A DNA stretch of 64,000 nucleotides, taken from NCBI GenBank assembly GCA_027946365.1, contig JAPEUQ010000025.1, positions 81,105 to 145,104 of the forward strand, read 5' to 3'. The notes below the pieces were generated by a model, which worked only from the letters and a program-made list of their open reading frames with translations, was not told the DNA's origin and searched no databases. Position 1 is the first letter of the stretch. Each line of letters starts with the position of its first letter. Shown here piece by piece: positions 1 to 10,630 of the stretch. The stretch is from Kalmusia sp. IMI 367209. Taxonomy: Eukaryota > Ascomycota > Dothideomycetes > Pleosporales > Didymosphaeriaceae. Made by a program: the position numbers and the translations under genes.

Positions 1-270
1 AACGTCAGGAACCCGTGTTGAGAGAGACAAATCACGTTAAAACAAAACCGCGAAGGAAAACGTCAGCAACCCACGGCGAAGGAAAACGCAAGAAACCCGT
101 GTTGAAGAGGCAAATCACGTTAAAACGCAACCGCGAAGGAAAACGTCAGCAACCCACGGCGAAGGAAAACGCAAGAAACCCGTGTTGAAGAGGCAAATCA
201 CGTTAAAACGCAACCGCGAAGGAAAATGTCACGAACCCGTGTTGAAGGGCACATCACGTTAAAAAAACCC
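1..270. repeat. 83-bp tandem repeat, about three copies
   Basis: A unit containing GCGAAGGAAAACGTCAGCAA and ending near ATCACGTTAAAACGCAACC recurs with a period of 83 bp; equivalent points fall at 48, 131 and 214. Each unit holds an internal duplication of GCGAAGGAAAAC. The first and last copies are diverged or shortened. The array begins at the window edge, so it may extend further left. No coding function is evident. Confidence 0.9.
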
Positions 271-880
271 ACAAAGGCAAGCCGCTACCTGACATCGGCA
301 CCTGGTTGGGGTTATCCCTGGCCGGGCCGGGCATCGGTCTGACGGGTCAGACGCTCCTATCAATGGGCGTACCCTGCATTGCACGCTCGTGCATTAACCG
401 GTGGGTCCGCCATGAACATCATCAGGCGGATAGCAAAGATCAGACCTTCACTTGGTTCTTCCTTTGCCACAGGAGACCAGTGTAAAACCCGATGTCAGAA
501 GACGGTCACTCCAGACTACACAATTTCACAGCAGTACCATTGTTCAAGACACTCAAGGCGGCATCAGTCACGTCATCAAGTTTCCGTTCTACTCGCTTGG
601 CCTTTCCACTCGCAACAGACCCTCCATTTCGGAATATGCAGCGGCTTCATGACAAAACGATTACGTAAATCTTGCGCAAATTGTCAGTTGTTGAATTAAT
701 TGCGGATCCTCAGCAAGAACCGCACCACAGTCGAGCGTCCCAGCAAAACCAGGCCAATAGACGTCGCTTAATGCTCGGAGTGGTCTGGGCGCTAAAGTCT
801 GGCGTGTTGAGTGAATTTGCCCACTTACTCCTACAACCTTCCAAGCTCTATCCCTGTGCACCTCCATTGGAAACTTCATA

Positions 881-2407
881 ATGTTCGCCCTTTCAAGATG
901 GTTTCAAGAGTGGCGCAAAGAACGCCAGCTTCTCAAAGAGACAGAGGCACGCGAGGTTGAGAAACTGATTCAGCGGAAGAAGCGGGACGATCAACAGGCT
1001 CAAGCTCTCCAACTCACTCTACACGAGCTGCAGCGTACCATGGACCCGCTCATAGCCGCACAAGTCTACAACAATCGCGTCTGTCCCCTTAGTCGGCTGC
1101 CGGAAGAGCTCCTCGTTTGTATAATCGACTTGCTGTGCGACGACGTCGTGGCGCTACACTGTCTCCGGATAGTTTCCAGGGTATTTCTTCGTCTTCTCAA
1201 CAGGGACTCGGTTATCTGGAGAAACGAATGGTATTTCGAAAGCCGATACAAGTATCCATGGGCCTGCAGAGGTGAAACTTTCTACCTCCACAAAGGTTTC
1301 AAGCTACAAGTTCGACGGCTCCTACAGAGGGACAGCCGGTGCGACAATTGCAGGCGCTGGAACGACGCCTATTGGCATGAATACTTCTCCGACTGCAATT
1401 TCCAGCAAATCCGGCGCTCGAGCTATAATCGAGTTGATGCAACCGTCCTTTACCGCAGACTCTACTGCTATGCTTGCCACAGTTCCCACGACGTTTGCCA
1501 ATTTTCCTCCAAGTACCAGCATTGGCGGCATCAACCGGAACGACGGTGTCTAGGCCAGCAGGGCTCGGTGCAGTTATGTGAGCACATTCAGATCACCTGG
1601 GCCAGCATCAAGACTCATATTGACGAGTGGCGGCAGCGGCAGGGCGGAGGCGGAGACTGGCAAGCCTGCTTTGACGGCTTCAATATTGAGTGTCACGATG
1701 CCAGCCACGATACGCGCTGCACAGCCTCAGAAGCGCCGACCTGGCCCCGAGCTCGTCTCAGCACCGGCGCCTGGTGCTCGGACATTGTGGTTCTCAATCT
1801 AGAGTGGAAACCCCACAGCCGCATCGACGCGCTCACTCTCACCGCGGACGGCCGAATGCCCGCACCAGAGCTGAGAGCGCTGTTCCAGAGGCTTCGAAGT
1901 GTAGGACCGGCCGATACATTGTGCTCTCCATGCCGTCCTGGCGCTCTAGCCGAGATGGTGTGCTTCAGCCCATCGTCCTACTGGGGACGCTTTGTTTACT
2001 ATAAGACGGGAGAGGATGATAAGATAGGACCTCCACCCGCATCATTTCCGCCGCTTCCTTCAATACCGTGGCAATCACAGCACGTGCATGGACGTGGAAC
2101 GAATGGCAGCCAGCTAGTCATCAAGCCTCATTATCTAAGTGGTGCAACGGGTACGGACATCTCCTCGCAGTGTCTTGTCGTCAGCTACGAAAAAGACATC
2201 ATGATCTGTAAGACGACGGCCATGACAGACCCTGCTGTCAAGATCATCCCCACCGACCATTGGCTCCACGCCATGGACACTCAAACATACACCCACTCGT
2301 GGCCAAGCTATATCAGGCCCGAGTGTACGGACGTGGCCTGCACTAGTTACTACAACCAAAGGCGAGGGAATTCTCGCCACTGCCACACTTGGCCCCTAGC
2401 CGACTGA
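881..2407 (+). CDS. F-box protein with Cys-rich region
   Basis: Single open frame of 508 aa starting at an ATG. Residues 10-50 are a charged helical segment. An F-box follows at about residues 66-110 (LSRLPEELLVCIIDLL, then RIVSRVFLRLL and VIW), the motif that binds Skp1 in SCF ubiquitin ligases. A Cys-rich stretch (CDNC, CYAC, then QLCEHIQITW) matches the arrangement in many fungal F-box proteins. The C-terminus holds an HAMDTQTY/WPSYIRPEC segment also common in that family. The substrate cannot be inferred. No intron is needed. The family call is firm; the exact function is unknown. Confidence 0.85.
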   Translation: MFALSRWFQEWRKERQLLKETEAREVEKLIQRKKRDDQQAQALQLTLHELQRTMDPLIAAQVYNNRVCPLSRLPEELLVCIIDLLCDDVVALHCLRIVSRVFLRLLNRDSVIWRNEWYFESRYKYPWACRGETFYLHKGFKLQVRRLLQRDSRCDNCRRWNDAYWHEYFSDCNFQQIRRSSYNRVDATVLYRRLYCYACHSSHDVCQFSSKYQHWRHQPERRCLGQQGSVQLCEHIQITWASIKTHIDEWRQRQGGGGDWQACFDGFNIECHDASHDTRCTASEAPTWPRARLSTGAWCSDIVVLNLEWKPHSRIDALTLTADGRMPAPELRALFQRLRSVGPADTLCSPCRPGALAEMVCFSPSSYWGRFVYYKTGEDDKIGPPPASFPPLPSIPWQSQHVHGRGTNGSQLVIKPHYLSGATGTDISSQCLVVSYEKDIMICKTTAMTDPAVKIIPTDHWLHAMDTQTYTHSWPSYIRPECTDVACTSYYNQRRGNSRHCHTWPLAD

Positions 2408-3656
2408 CTGGCAAGACAATGGGGCCTGTACTAAATGGGACTAAGAGAGCCAAGATTTTGAAAGAGCAACATCGACGTACATCGGAGCAAGATCAGAGGG
2501 CCGAGGTTGAATGCTTAGCCCGAGCGCTCCAGTCCCGGCACTACAGAACTCTCAACACAGTCGCCCGCCCGAAGGCGAACACCCCTCTCGACATATATTC
2601 AACGCCACGCACGCACCAATTGACTGCGTACACCATGCGGCGACAGGATGAGGACGCGCTTCACGGCCGTGTCCGAACGCTTCGTGGACTTCCGCTCGAT
2701 CCCGCTTTTCGAAGGAGTCGCTGGAGAATCAGCCGGCGTTGGCGACAAACGACATGGCCTTTGACTAAACGACTTATAGCCGCTTCCACAATGAGCTATC
2801 GGCCATGACGCTCAATAGGTCGGCCGCTGCACGTAGACGCGGATTCTTCTTCCATCGACGGAACCGAGACTGCTGGAAGCATGAGTCAAGGAGGTCGGGG
2901 TACGTGGCCTAATGCAAGACATAATTCGAATTAGACGCTAATGCAGGCAGGCCACGGTTTCTAGCGCGCTTGAGTATGGATTATGCCTGGAGCGGATTCG
3001 ACCGAGCCCACCGCGCTCGATTCGTCTGTGCCGTCGATCCCCCAATGCTTACAATGTCAGTTAGTACTCGACAGCTGAATGCTCAAAGGATGCGCGCTCG
3101 CTTGTGCATTAGGTCGATGACTAACGTGAACGACATACGCGATACGCGAAGGATTCGCGATAACGCAAACCCTGGAGAGGATCCCGCGTCGTCCCTATCG
3201 CAGTCCTCGAGGTGCGCTCATAGACCTGGGCTATCGAATAAAAGGGCAAAGGCTCGTCATACTGGGGTATCTGTGGCAGTAGGAGAGCGGCAGCAAGCAG
3301 CGTCGGAAGCGATAGCAGATACGACTGCACCTGCAACACTTGCAGCGCCTCGGCTCGGAGAGCCTGTATGTCGAGACCGTACGTCTGCAGACTTCGATAT
3401 GGCCATGCATCACGTCCTTGCTTTGCATTTAAAGATGCCTGCAAGAACAATTAGTGGTGGCATTACGCTCGCTGCTGTGCAAATACGTTAGTAGGTGGCC
3501 GGTCATTAGCGACAACGCGGCAAGACATGTCCAAGGCACGCACCCCTACTGCCGTCTCGGGAAGAAGCTGGTACAGTCAATTTCTAACGATAGGAAGACT
3601 CACGATGTCGTCTTGAACCCATTATTCGTCGACCACGATCACTACGGCATCACGCT
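2408..3656. other. No convincing gene
   Basis: ORFs of 139-173 aa occur on both strands here (2389-2808 and 2970-3491 forward, 3121-3450 reverse). They overlap one another, have low-complexity Arg-rich translations and show no recognisable domain. I treat the stretch as intergenic or decayed sequence. Confidence 0.5.
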
Positions 3657-4112
3657 ACATAACAGCGCTGCCCGCTGCCCTAATCGCAAGCTTGCCGTCC
3701 AGGCACTGCAAGAAGTCTCCCAACGAGCTGAAGTGTTCACCCACAAAACAGCGCTGCCACTACCTCACCATCTAGGCACTATAACAGGTCGTCCGACGCG
3801 GTGCGACGTCTAGCCACACAACAACGTTGCCGCTGCCGCTGCTGCTGCGCGGGCCGCTTTCCCAACCGCTGCTTCATGCCCAGGCACTGCAACAATTCGC
3901 CCGACGCTCTGAGACGTCTAGCCAAAACATAGCGCTGGTACTGTCGCTATTGATACCCTTACCGCTGCCTCGCCGTCCTAGCGCTGTAACACGTCGTCCG
4001 ACGTACTGTGACGTCCGGCAATACGACAGCGCCTGTCCCTACCACTCCTAACCGCTGCATCGCCATCCAAGCACCATAACAAGTCACCCAACGGGCTACA
4101 ACATCCAGACAC
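3657..4112. repeat. Degenerate minisatellite, five units of about 73-108 bp
   Basis: Five imperfect units can be aligned by eye. Each begins near ACA(A/T)AACAGCGCTGCC, continues through a segment like CGCCATCCAAGCACTATAAC, and ends near GTCCGACG..GTGACGTCTAGCC. Approximate starts are 3657, 3743, 3816, 3924 and 4019. Divergence and length variation are high, so this is an old array. Short ORFs crossing it are repeat-derived. Confidence 0.65.
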
Positions 4113-4204
4113 ACACCATCTAAACCTCCATCTCGGCCCCTTGGACAGCTCCTCTACCGACTTCTCGTAACGCTCCCCCAGATCCGCGGGTTCATCTTAG
4201 CTAG

Positions 4205-4755
4205 CAAGGGCAAAGTCATCCCTCAAGTTTGCGCGGTCCGATGGAAGAATTGAGGTGCTGAGACAATTCAAGTGCTTTGCTAGTCTGACATTAACGGACA
4301 AATTCAAAAGACACCTGGCTAAACGTAGCCTCGCAATCTCGCACGAAGGATATTGCAATAGAACAGCCACAGTTGTATAATTTACCGGTACCCTGAGATT
4401 CAAGCAGCAGGAAGACAAAGACCTTGGGATACATGGAATCTATCGCGGTATAGCATGGCGAAAACTTAAAAGCGACATTAGGGTTTCTGGCATAAGCGCT
4501 GTGGCTGGTTGCGAGCACACGCCCTTCGAGAGAAACGTACGAACTGACCAGATAGAGAAGTTCGTAAGTCACCTGAAACAGAAGACCTTTGCATCGATTT
4601 TGGCGTTCGCAGAGGAGCTGAGCAGCTTGCTAAAGGATGGCAAGATGCTTTCGACACCAAAGTGAGGGGTGGGTGCCCCACGCCAAACCGTTGGGAACTG
4701 ACTAACATTCTCCAGGACCAGATTCAGGCGCATCGGCTGGCGGAGTGAATGGTAA
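4205..4755 (+). pseudogene. Decayed spliced gene fragment, family unknown
   Basis: One forward frame is open from 4205 to 4661 apart from a single TAA near 4378. It then meets a consensus intron at 4662-4715 (GTGAGG donor, TGACTAAC branch point, TCCAG acceptor) and continues in phase for 13 codons to a TAA. The translation is protein-like (for example FKQQEDKDLGIHGIYRGIAW and FASILAFAEELSSLL), with an acceptor-like TAG just before 4205. No start codon or known domain was found. The internal stop and the lost ends indicate a pseudogene. Confidence 0.4.
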
Positions 4756-5560
4756 CCTCGGACTGCGCTCGACATCTCTCCCGTTGTGGAACAGCAGAAT
4801 CTAACTCTGTGGGCCCCTCCTTTGTTGGAACAACCTGAACATGTTCCACCTTCTCTCACTGTGCAGTGAGTAGGATAACAGGAGCCTCCGGGCATGGGGG
4901 ATAACACTGGGAATAGAAATCAGGCGGCTTTGGATAGCGCGCCTACATAATTGGACTTTGAGATAGGTTATGATTTTGGAGACGATACGGAACTGCGAGA
5001 TATGTGGCATTTGGGGTTTCCGCCAAGATATCCTTCGCTCGCTATCGGGAGCTGAGCATTCTGAGACCGTATAGGGCGCACATGAGAAATGAACGGGACA
5101 TCATCTGGTAGGACACTTGGTGGAATCACAAACAGACTTGACATTAACCCTATCTTCATTCGCTTCTTCCCATTTGACCAAGTCTCCAAAACTCTCTGTC
5201 TGAGTGCTTCTATGGATTCTATGGGTAGTACAACAATAATTTGCTCTGGCCCAGTTGTGAATTCGCCAGATGCTTAAAGGAGTGTTACGCCTTTGTTTCT
5301 GGGCATGTCGACGATCGCCCCAGAGAAGCGATCATTTGGCCTTCATGTTATGTCGTCCGTGCATTCATGTGCATTCCGCTGCCAAGTCATAAGCAAAGAC
5401 CTCTTCGTCACGTGATGGTTTTGCCAAGAAGGTGCTGGCACAATCCTTACGCGCCAGTCACAACCGCGTCTCGCCCTTCATCGCAGCCAGACCTTCTCGT
5501 ATAGGTCGCTTCTACCCACCTGGCCATGACAACTGAACAAATGCAGTGACGGCGAGGACT
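4756..5560. other. Gene-poor stretch
   Basis: A reverse-strand frame covering about 4968-5270 (including WSNGKKRMKIGLMSSLFVIP) is the only protein-like ORF. It lacks a domain, clear ends or introns and may be another decayed gene. Nothing else is supported. Confidence 0.4.
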
Positions 5561-6190
5561 ATGTATACCATTTTTACAAAGGCTTTCCACGCAACAAGAG
5601 TCCCCCGCATTGCCGTAGAGCGGTTCCGTCGTGCCACAGCTGCAAGAGCTATTCACGTCGCGTCGGCCGAGCTCACGAACATTGGCCCGGACGGCACACT
5701 CGTAACGGAAGAAGTATCTATTCGAGTAGGAGACCCTGGGGAAGCCTACGTGTTGATTCCAACTGAAGTTGGCAATGCCCTACGGGCTGGTAGTGAACTT
5801 TCGAATGGTCTGTCGACCTTTTTCGAACGCCCAGATCGGTTCAAGATGAAATTTTTCCATGATACGCAACACTTTGCCTCCGGTAAAGTATTTCCTATAC
5901 CATGAATGAATGCTGCTAATGTTACCATCTCCAGAGGCATCGCCTAGTTGCCCACGTCTAGTCATTTCTCAACAGCTCCCTCGTCAATCCGTTGCGGACA
6001 TGAGCCCAGCAACCCTGTATCTCTACGGAGTCATGCATACAATTGCTCTAGACGGAACTCCAGATGGTATCTTGCCTAGGACCTAGGCTCGGTTTAATAA
6101 TGCTGACCAAACGCAGCGGCGTTCGCGAGACTTGCGAGTACCACCACGCCAGAAATCGGAGAGGCGTTGAATAAATTAAAAGACATGTAA
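5561..6190 (+). CDS. Three-exon hypothetical protein
   Basis: Exons 5561-5882, 5935-6066 and 6117-6190 join in phase to give 175 aa. Intron 1 (52 bp) has GTAAAG, GCTAAT and CCAG; intron 2 (50 bp) has GTATCT, GCTGAC and GCAG. The N-terminus (MYTIFTKAFHATRVPRIAVE, then RFRRATAARA) is Arg-rich, nearly free of acidic residues and resembles a mitochondrial presequence, which is an inference only. I do not recognise the family. After the TAA at 6188 the same frame stays open to about 6291 with protein-like sequence (TMSSNFLKAPVKTLIVWNG), so the gene may have lost a C-terminal part to a nonsense mutation. An in-frame GTG upstream was not used. Confidence 0.55.
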
Positions 6191-7316
6191 AAGTTCGACC
6201 AGCAAGTTATTTGCAAATTGACCATGTCGTCAAATTTCCTGAAGGCACCAGTGAAGACGTTGATAGTATGGAACGGGAGAAGGCTCGCTGTATTGAAGAT
6301 ATAAGTACACACAGTATATTGATGAGTACGTGGAGCCACGTTGCTGTACTACAACTCTGGTAGAAAATATTCTGCTGTTGCGAACCTAATTTCTGTGTCT
6401 AGACTCCGTCGGCACAGCGATGCTCCAATCGAATTACTATCCTCCAATAGACTAGCAAAAACGACAACAGCCCCAAGTGCCTAAACAAACCATTGAGATA
6501 TAACAATAAGATAGCAACGCTTCTATCACGACACCTGTTCCACCACGGAGGTAGCAAAAGTCAAGTCTCGCTTAACGTAGCAGAAACAGCTCTTTTCGAG
6601 ATGCTCACGCAATTTGCATCAGATCGGCGATCTCCAAGGCTGTTGCCGGTGCGCCGGCACTGCCCACAAACCGGGTAACACTCTTGGGTGGAGCGGGATA
6701 TGCCAGGCACTCCGCCATTTTCTGTGGAACAGGAAACAGTTTTTTACATAGCGTTATGTGATACTATACTCAGGCCTGTTATTACCTCGCTAATCTATGA
6801 ACCAGGAACAGGGCTAAGCCAAGAACCGAGATTGCAACGGGTGGAGCGGAAACAAAATCCACCATATATGTCAGAAGGCTAGTTCTATCACAGATTTCAA
6901 TGGCTAGGTAGCGTTGAAAGATGATTGATTGCTTGTGTAAACAAGCGGCTGGAGCACATGAAAGGCGAAGTAGGCATTTTCCAAGCTAGACTCGAAAGAG
7001 CTAGCTATCAAGGTCCACAAGACTAGCACACAAATGACTTACCCAACGCTCCGCATAGGTAGACCACATATTTCTGTAATGGGAGTACCAAGGTTGAGAA
7101 GAAAATTTTCTGTCCATGACCTCATAATTAGGGTATAAAAGAGATCTGTTGCGTGGACTTTGTCCAGCAGCAATTCCTCTACTTTCTACCACTCAATAGA
7201 TTCAACTGTTAAGTGCCATGTCGATTCTACATTGTTCACCTACTAACCTAACAACAGCAAGTCACAGCTGAGCGAATCTTTCTACGGGAATCTGCATTCC
7301 CCATTACACTATAGCT
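6191..7316. other. No supported gene
   Basis: The first 100 bp may be a decayed continuation of the upstream gene. The rest is AT-rich, with only 60-65 aa ORFs on both strands and no repeats that I could identify. Confidence 0.5.
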
Positions 7317-7887
7317 ATGGCTCCAAGCGTTGAAGAAGGCCCGTGGAAGGTGGAACGATACCTGTGGGATGTAACGTGCCTTGAGGCTTTAGAGACGGAT
7401 ATGGGTACGAAAAACCAGTTCCTTCATTCAAAGAAGCTAATAAGTCACAGATAGGCTCAATTTTTTTGTAGACGTGCTAGGTTTGTACAACCCAGATTTT
7501 TTTGAAAAACTCGACGAATACGACGAGATATGCGACAGCATTAGACAGACTTTTAAGGCTGTTTTAAAAGGCGAAAAAAATCCTGCCGAGTCCTTGGCTA
7601 CGTTGGAGAAGGCCAGAGGGTTGACTTGGGGCAAAGCAGACCTCAGTGTTGTGATGGATCGGCTACAAGATGAGAACACGTCATTACAGCACCAAATTTC
7701 AGAAATGAGAACACGACTATCAGCCGAGATGCAACGCCGAAAAGAATTAGAAACGAACCTCGGGTGTCTGAAAGAAGCGATCCAGAAACTAGGAGAGGAA
7801 TGGAAAGACATGAATCATATCCTACACGAGAAATCCGAGGAGAATGATTCTGATACTATGCGTTCGAAAGGAGTCCCGGACGCTTAA
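7317..7887 (+). CDS. Two-exon coiled-coil protein
   Basis: Exon 1 (7317-7404) and exon 2 (7472-7887) join in phase across a 67-bp intron with GTACGA donor, GCTAATAAG branch region and TTTTTTGTAG acceptor. The product is 167 aa. Residues about 83-150 form a predicted coiled coil (for example VVMDRLQDENTSLQHQISEM followed by RLSAEMQRRKELE), with heptad-like hydrophobics and no prolines. The N-terminal third has no recognisable domain. The second exon alone begins at a GTG, which supports the spliced model with its real ATG. Function is unknown. Confidence 0.7.
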
Positions 7888-8583
7888 TCCAAGGGGCTAG
7901 CAACTGCTGTGCAAGAGTTGCAGACGCTACAAATGAGGCTGTTTATGGATGGCTAGCTTATGCGTTGGACTGGTACTGTGGTGCATGTGGGAATGGCGTT
8001 GGGCAATCACCGGTAGGTGAGGAGTTTATTATAGAGTTTCGCGTGGGAGCTATGAACACCACGCTGTTTATGTGTACTTGGGAGCAAGGATGGTGGCGTC
8101 AAGCTGAAAGCCGGAAGTCTGTTTTCTAGCACCTTTAAAGTTTTAATCATTGTACCAGATTTGCAGTGGAGGGTGTAGTAGCCGAAAAGGATAGTAAACG
8201 ACAAAATTGCAGCGGATCCTCTCCTGCTTTGCGACTCAAGAAGGCGTGTTTATCTAAGCGAGGCATGGCGCACGCTCCAATCGAAAGTTGCTCAACTCGA
8301 ATAAAGAGAAAGGACACGGTACGCGTACCGTCCATTGAGGACAGGCCCATCATGTTTTCCTTCTTCTCCACCAGGCCAGGTACGCCGCGCGATCTTGTAT
8401 TGACGACTACCGCTCACGCATTGTCCTCCTAGCTTCTGCTTAAAGTTTTCATCAATAGCATTATACTACATAGCTTTAGTGTGTAGTCTCATACGCTTTT
8501 GCTACGAAAACCGTTAACAGTAGTGTCTTTGAGTGTGAATTAACAAGCTCATCACAAAACGCGTCAACTTTTCAACACCACCT
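7888..8583. other. Intergenic, no gene seen
   Basis: Only short unrelated ORFs occur. A perfect 16-bp palindrome, ACGGTACGCGTACCGT, lies at 8316-8331; its meaning is unknown. Confidence 0.5.
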
Positions 8584-9113
8584 ATCTCAGCCGATATGGG
8601 GACCCTATTGATGCAGCAATCGAAGCTTTACCATCGCGAGACCTAGGAGAATCTCCTGATTACACGAAAATTGCACGCTCAACGTTGACGCGAAGGTATA
8701 ACGCGCTCATACAGTCGCGTCAAGCCAAAGGACTCAGTCGCGGAAAATCAGCCAACAACAAGAGCGCGAGCTTTTACGCTAGATAACATTACATTACAAC
8801 AAAAAGAAGCTCAAGAAGCAGAATTACAGCTTCAAAAACAACAGAGAGCTGAGGCGCGAAGGCAAGCAAGCTGTATAAAGAGAAAATGCTAGCAGAAAGG
8901 CGCGTTGTAAGAGCTCAGACTCTTGCTCAACGAGCTCGTAGAGCTCAAAAACAACTTCAGGATCGCATCAAAATTGCCCGAAAAGGAAAGAGAAAGCAAA
9001 AAGCTTCGAGACTTTCTACAAAAGCTGCAACAAAAAAAAACAAGCTGCGCAGAAAGGCTATAGATGCTACCGAAGCTTCTGAGGCTTTCTTCACCTCGAA
9101 TTTCGCGCAGTAA
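8584..9113 (+). pseudogene. Internally deleted pogo/Fot1-like transposase relic
   Basis: The left part (8584-8790) encodes a helix-turn-helix-type start (YGDPIDAAIEALPSRD, then SPDYTKIARSTLTRR) like the N-terminus of fungal pogo-family (Tc1/mariner superfamily) transposases. The usual spacer before the ARSTLTRR segment seems shortened. The right part (8790-9113) encodes a Lys/Arg/Gln/Glu-rich coiled coil (AQTLAQRARRAQKQLQ, then ARKGKRKQKASR) like the C-terminal tail of the same family. The DDE catalytic core between them is missing, and frameshifts and stops are present. This is a dead, internally deleted copy. Terminal inverted repeats were not identified. Confidence 0.65.
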
Positions 9114-9177
9114 GCCGCGCGATCAAAAAGCCAGCTAGAGTTTTATATAATTGTTTTAAGCTAGAATCGATTTTTGA

Positions 9178-9430
9178 GCCTTGTAGAGCTCTCCACCAAA
9201 AATTTCTCACGATGGTAGCTTTTGTTGCAAGTTTTGCAGGCTCAAAAAGCTGCCTGCGTTTTTTGGCGTTCGAGCGTGCATCGACGCGCTCCGTGCACCG
9301 ACGCGCTTGGAACGGTATAATTTTGTTTTCACAGCCTTGTAGAGCTTCTCCATCCGCCAAAGATTTCTCGCGCGATGGTGGCTTTTGTCGCAAGTGTTGC
9401 AGCCTCGAAAAGCTTGCCTGAACTTTTTGG
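9178..9430. repeat. Diverged direct duplication, two units
   Basis: Two related segments, 9178-9266 and 9333-9430, both begin AGCCTTGTAGAGCT, pass through ATTTCTC..CGATGGT(A/G)GCTTTTGT and end near a TTTTTTGG/CTTTTTGG run. They lie just downstream of the transposase relic and may be part of that element's 3' end. Confidence 0.65.
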
Positions 9431-10630
9431 TCTTGGGGCGCGCATCCAGTCACGGTATGGTTCATTCATCTCTTCAGAGGTAGCGACGAGCTATGGCGTG
9501 TAGTATGTATGATTGAACGAAGATGTCCATCAGCCTTACACCAAGGTCTGAAGAATATATACGATTCCTCATTATGGAAGTCAATTACGGTACTTATCCA
9601 GGAGATGGATTTAGTATCAGGCTGCTGCTGGGCGACGGACTGCTGGGGGTTGTCCCAGGTGGGGCAGCGGTCGCGGCGGGTGGCTGCTGGGAGGCGGGCG
9701 GCCCTCCCCCTTCTGGATTGACGATGGCGTAGACTAGCCTGACCCAGCAACTAACACTAGTCTACATAGCTACCTAACCTTGCGACATTATTGCCTATCA
9801 ACCTATAGATCAAGTCGAGGTCTTCTTTGTCTTCTCCTTATTGCCAGGGCAAAACCTGTGGCAGCTACGCAGTTTGCGTCACCACAGAGCGCCCATCTCT
9901 CCAGCACCGCTACGTTCCGCCCAGCAAATGCGTTCAAGTTCGAGTTGGCGTTCGTGTTCGGGTTCGCGGCTTCGGCGTCCGGATTCTTGATGGCTGCCAT
10001 GGCCATCCACGGTGGCTTCGTGCGGGGTCTGCGAGGGCATTCGCGTGCGCGTCGTCGTCTCCCGTGGCCTTAACACCAGGGCATACGGTTCGTCGGCAAG
10101 TTCGGTTTCGACGAGCCTGCTGTCTGTAGGCGACGCTGCGGGCGGAGCCGTAGGAACAACAGAAGCTAGATGATGCTTGTCAACGATAGGTCGTCAATGC
10201 GAGCTTGTGCAGGGTACCTGGTCTAGAGGAGAAGAGCTAGGAGAACATGCTGCTGAAACCAACAAAGAAAGATTTCGCTAAGGTAAGGTTTCTGAGGCTT
10301 TGTTGCTTTGAAATTAGAGAGTTACTGATGAGGGTGGAGTCGATTGGGCGCGGCGATGGTGTTGGAGAGACAAAGGTGGGCCAAGCTGCCTAGGCCCTTT
10401 AAGGCTAGTAAGAGGTGCCTCTTTCAATGATGATGGCTGGCTAGTCCACTACTGCCTTCCAGCATCATTGCATTATCTATCACCACGCCCAAGATCACAA
10501 GTCCCAGCGCAGCCCATGTTGTAGGCAAACTGCTGACAAAGCAGCAAGAGATTCCTTCTCTGACCTCTATCGCTGGCGAACGAAACTCAGGGCGTTGCGC
10601 TAGGCCAATTCAGACCTCATCCACGTCGCG
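9431..10630. other. Intergenic, no gene seen
   Basis: ORFs of up to 100 aa overlap on both strands around 9.8-10.1 kb in a GC-rich patch. No domain, intron pair or repeat could be supported. Confidence 0.5.

Noticed and set aside
2970..3491. 173-aa forward ORF
   Set aside because: It has an equal-quality reverse shadow, Arg-rich composition and no domain.
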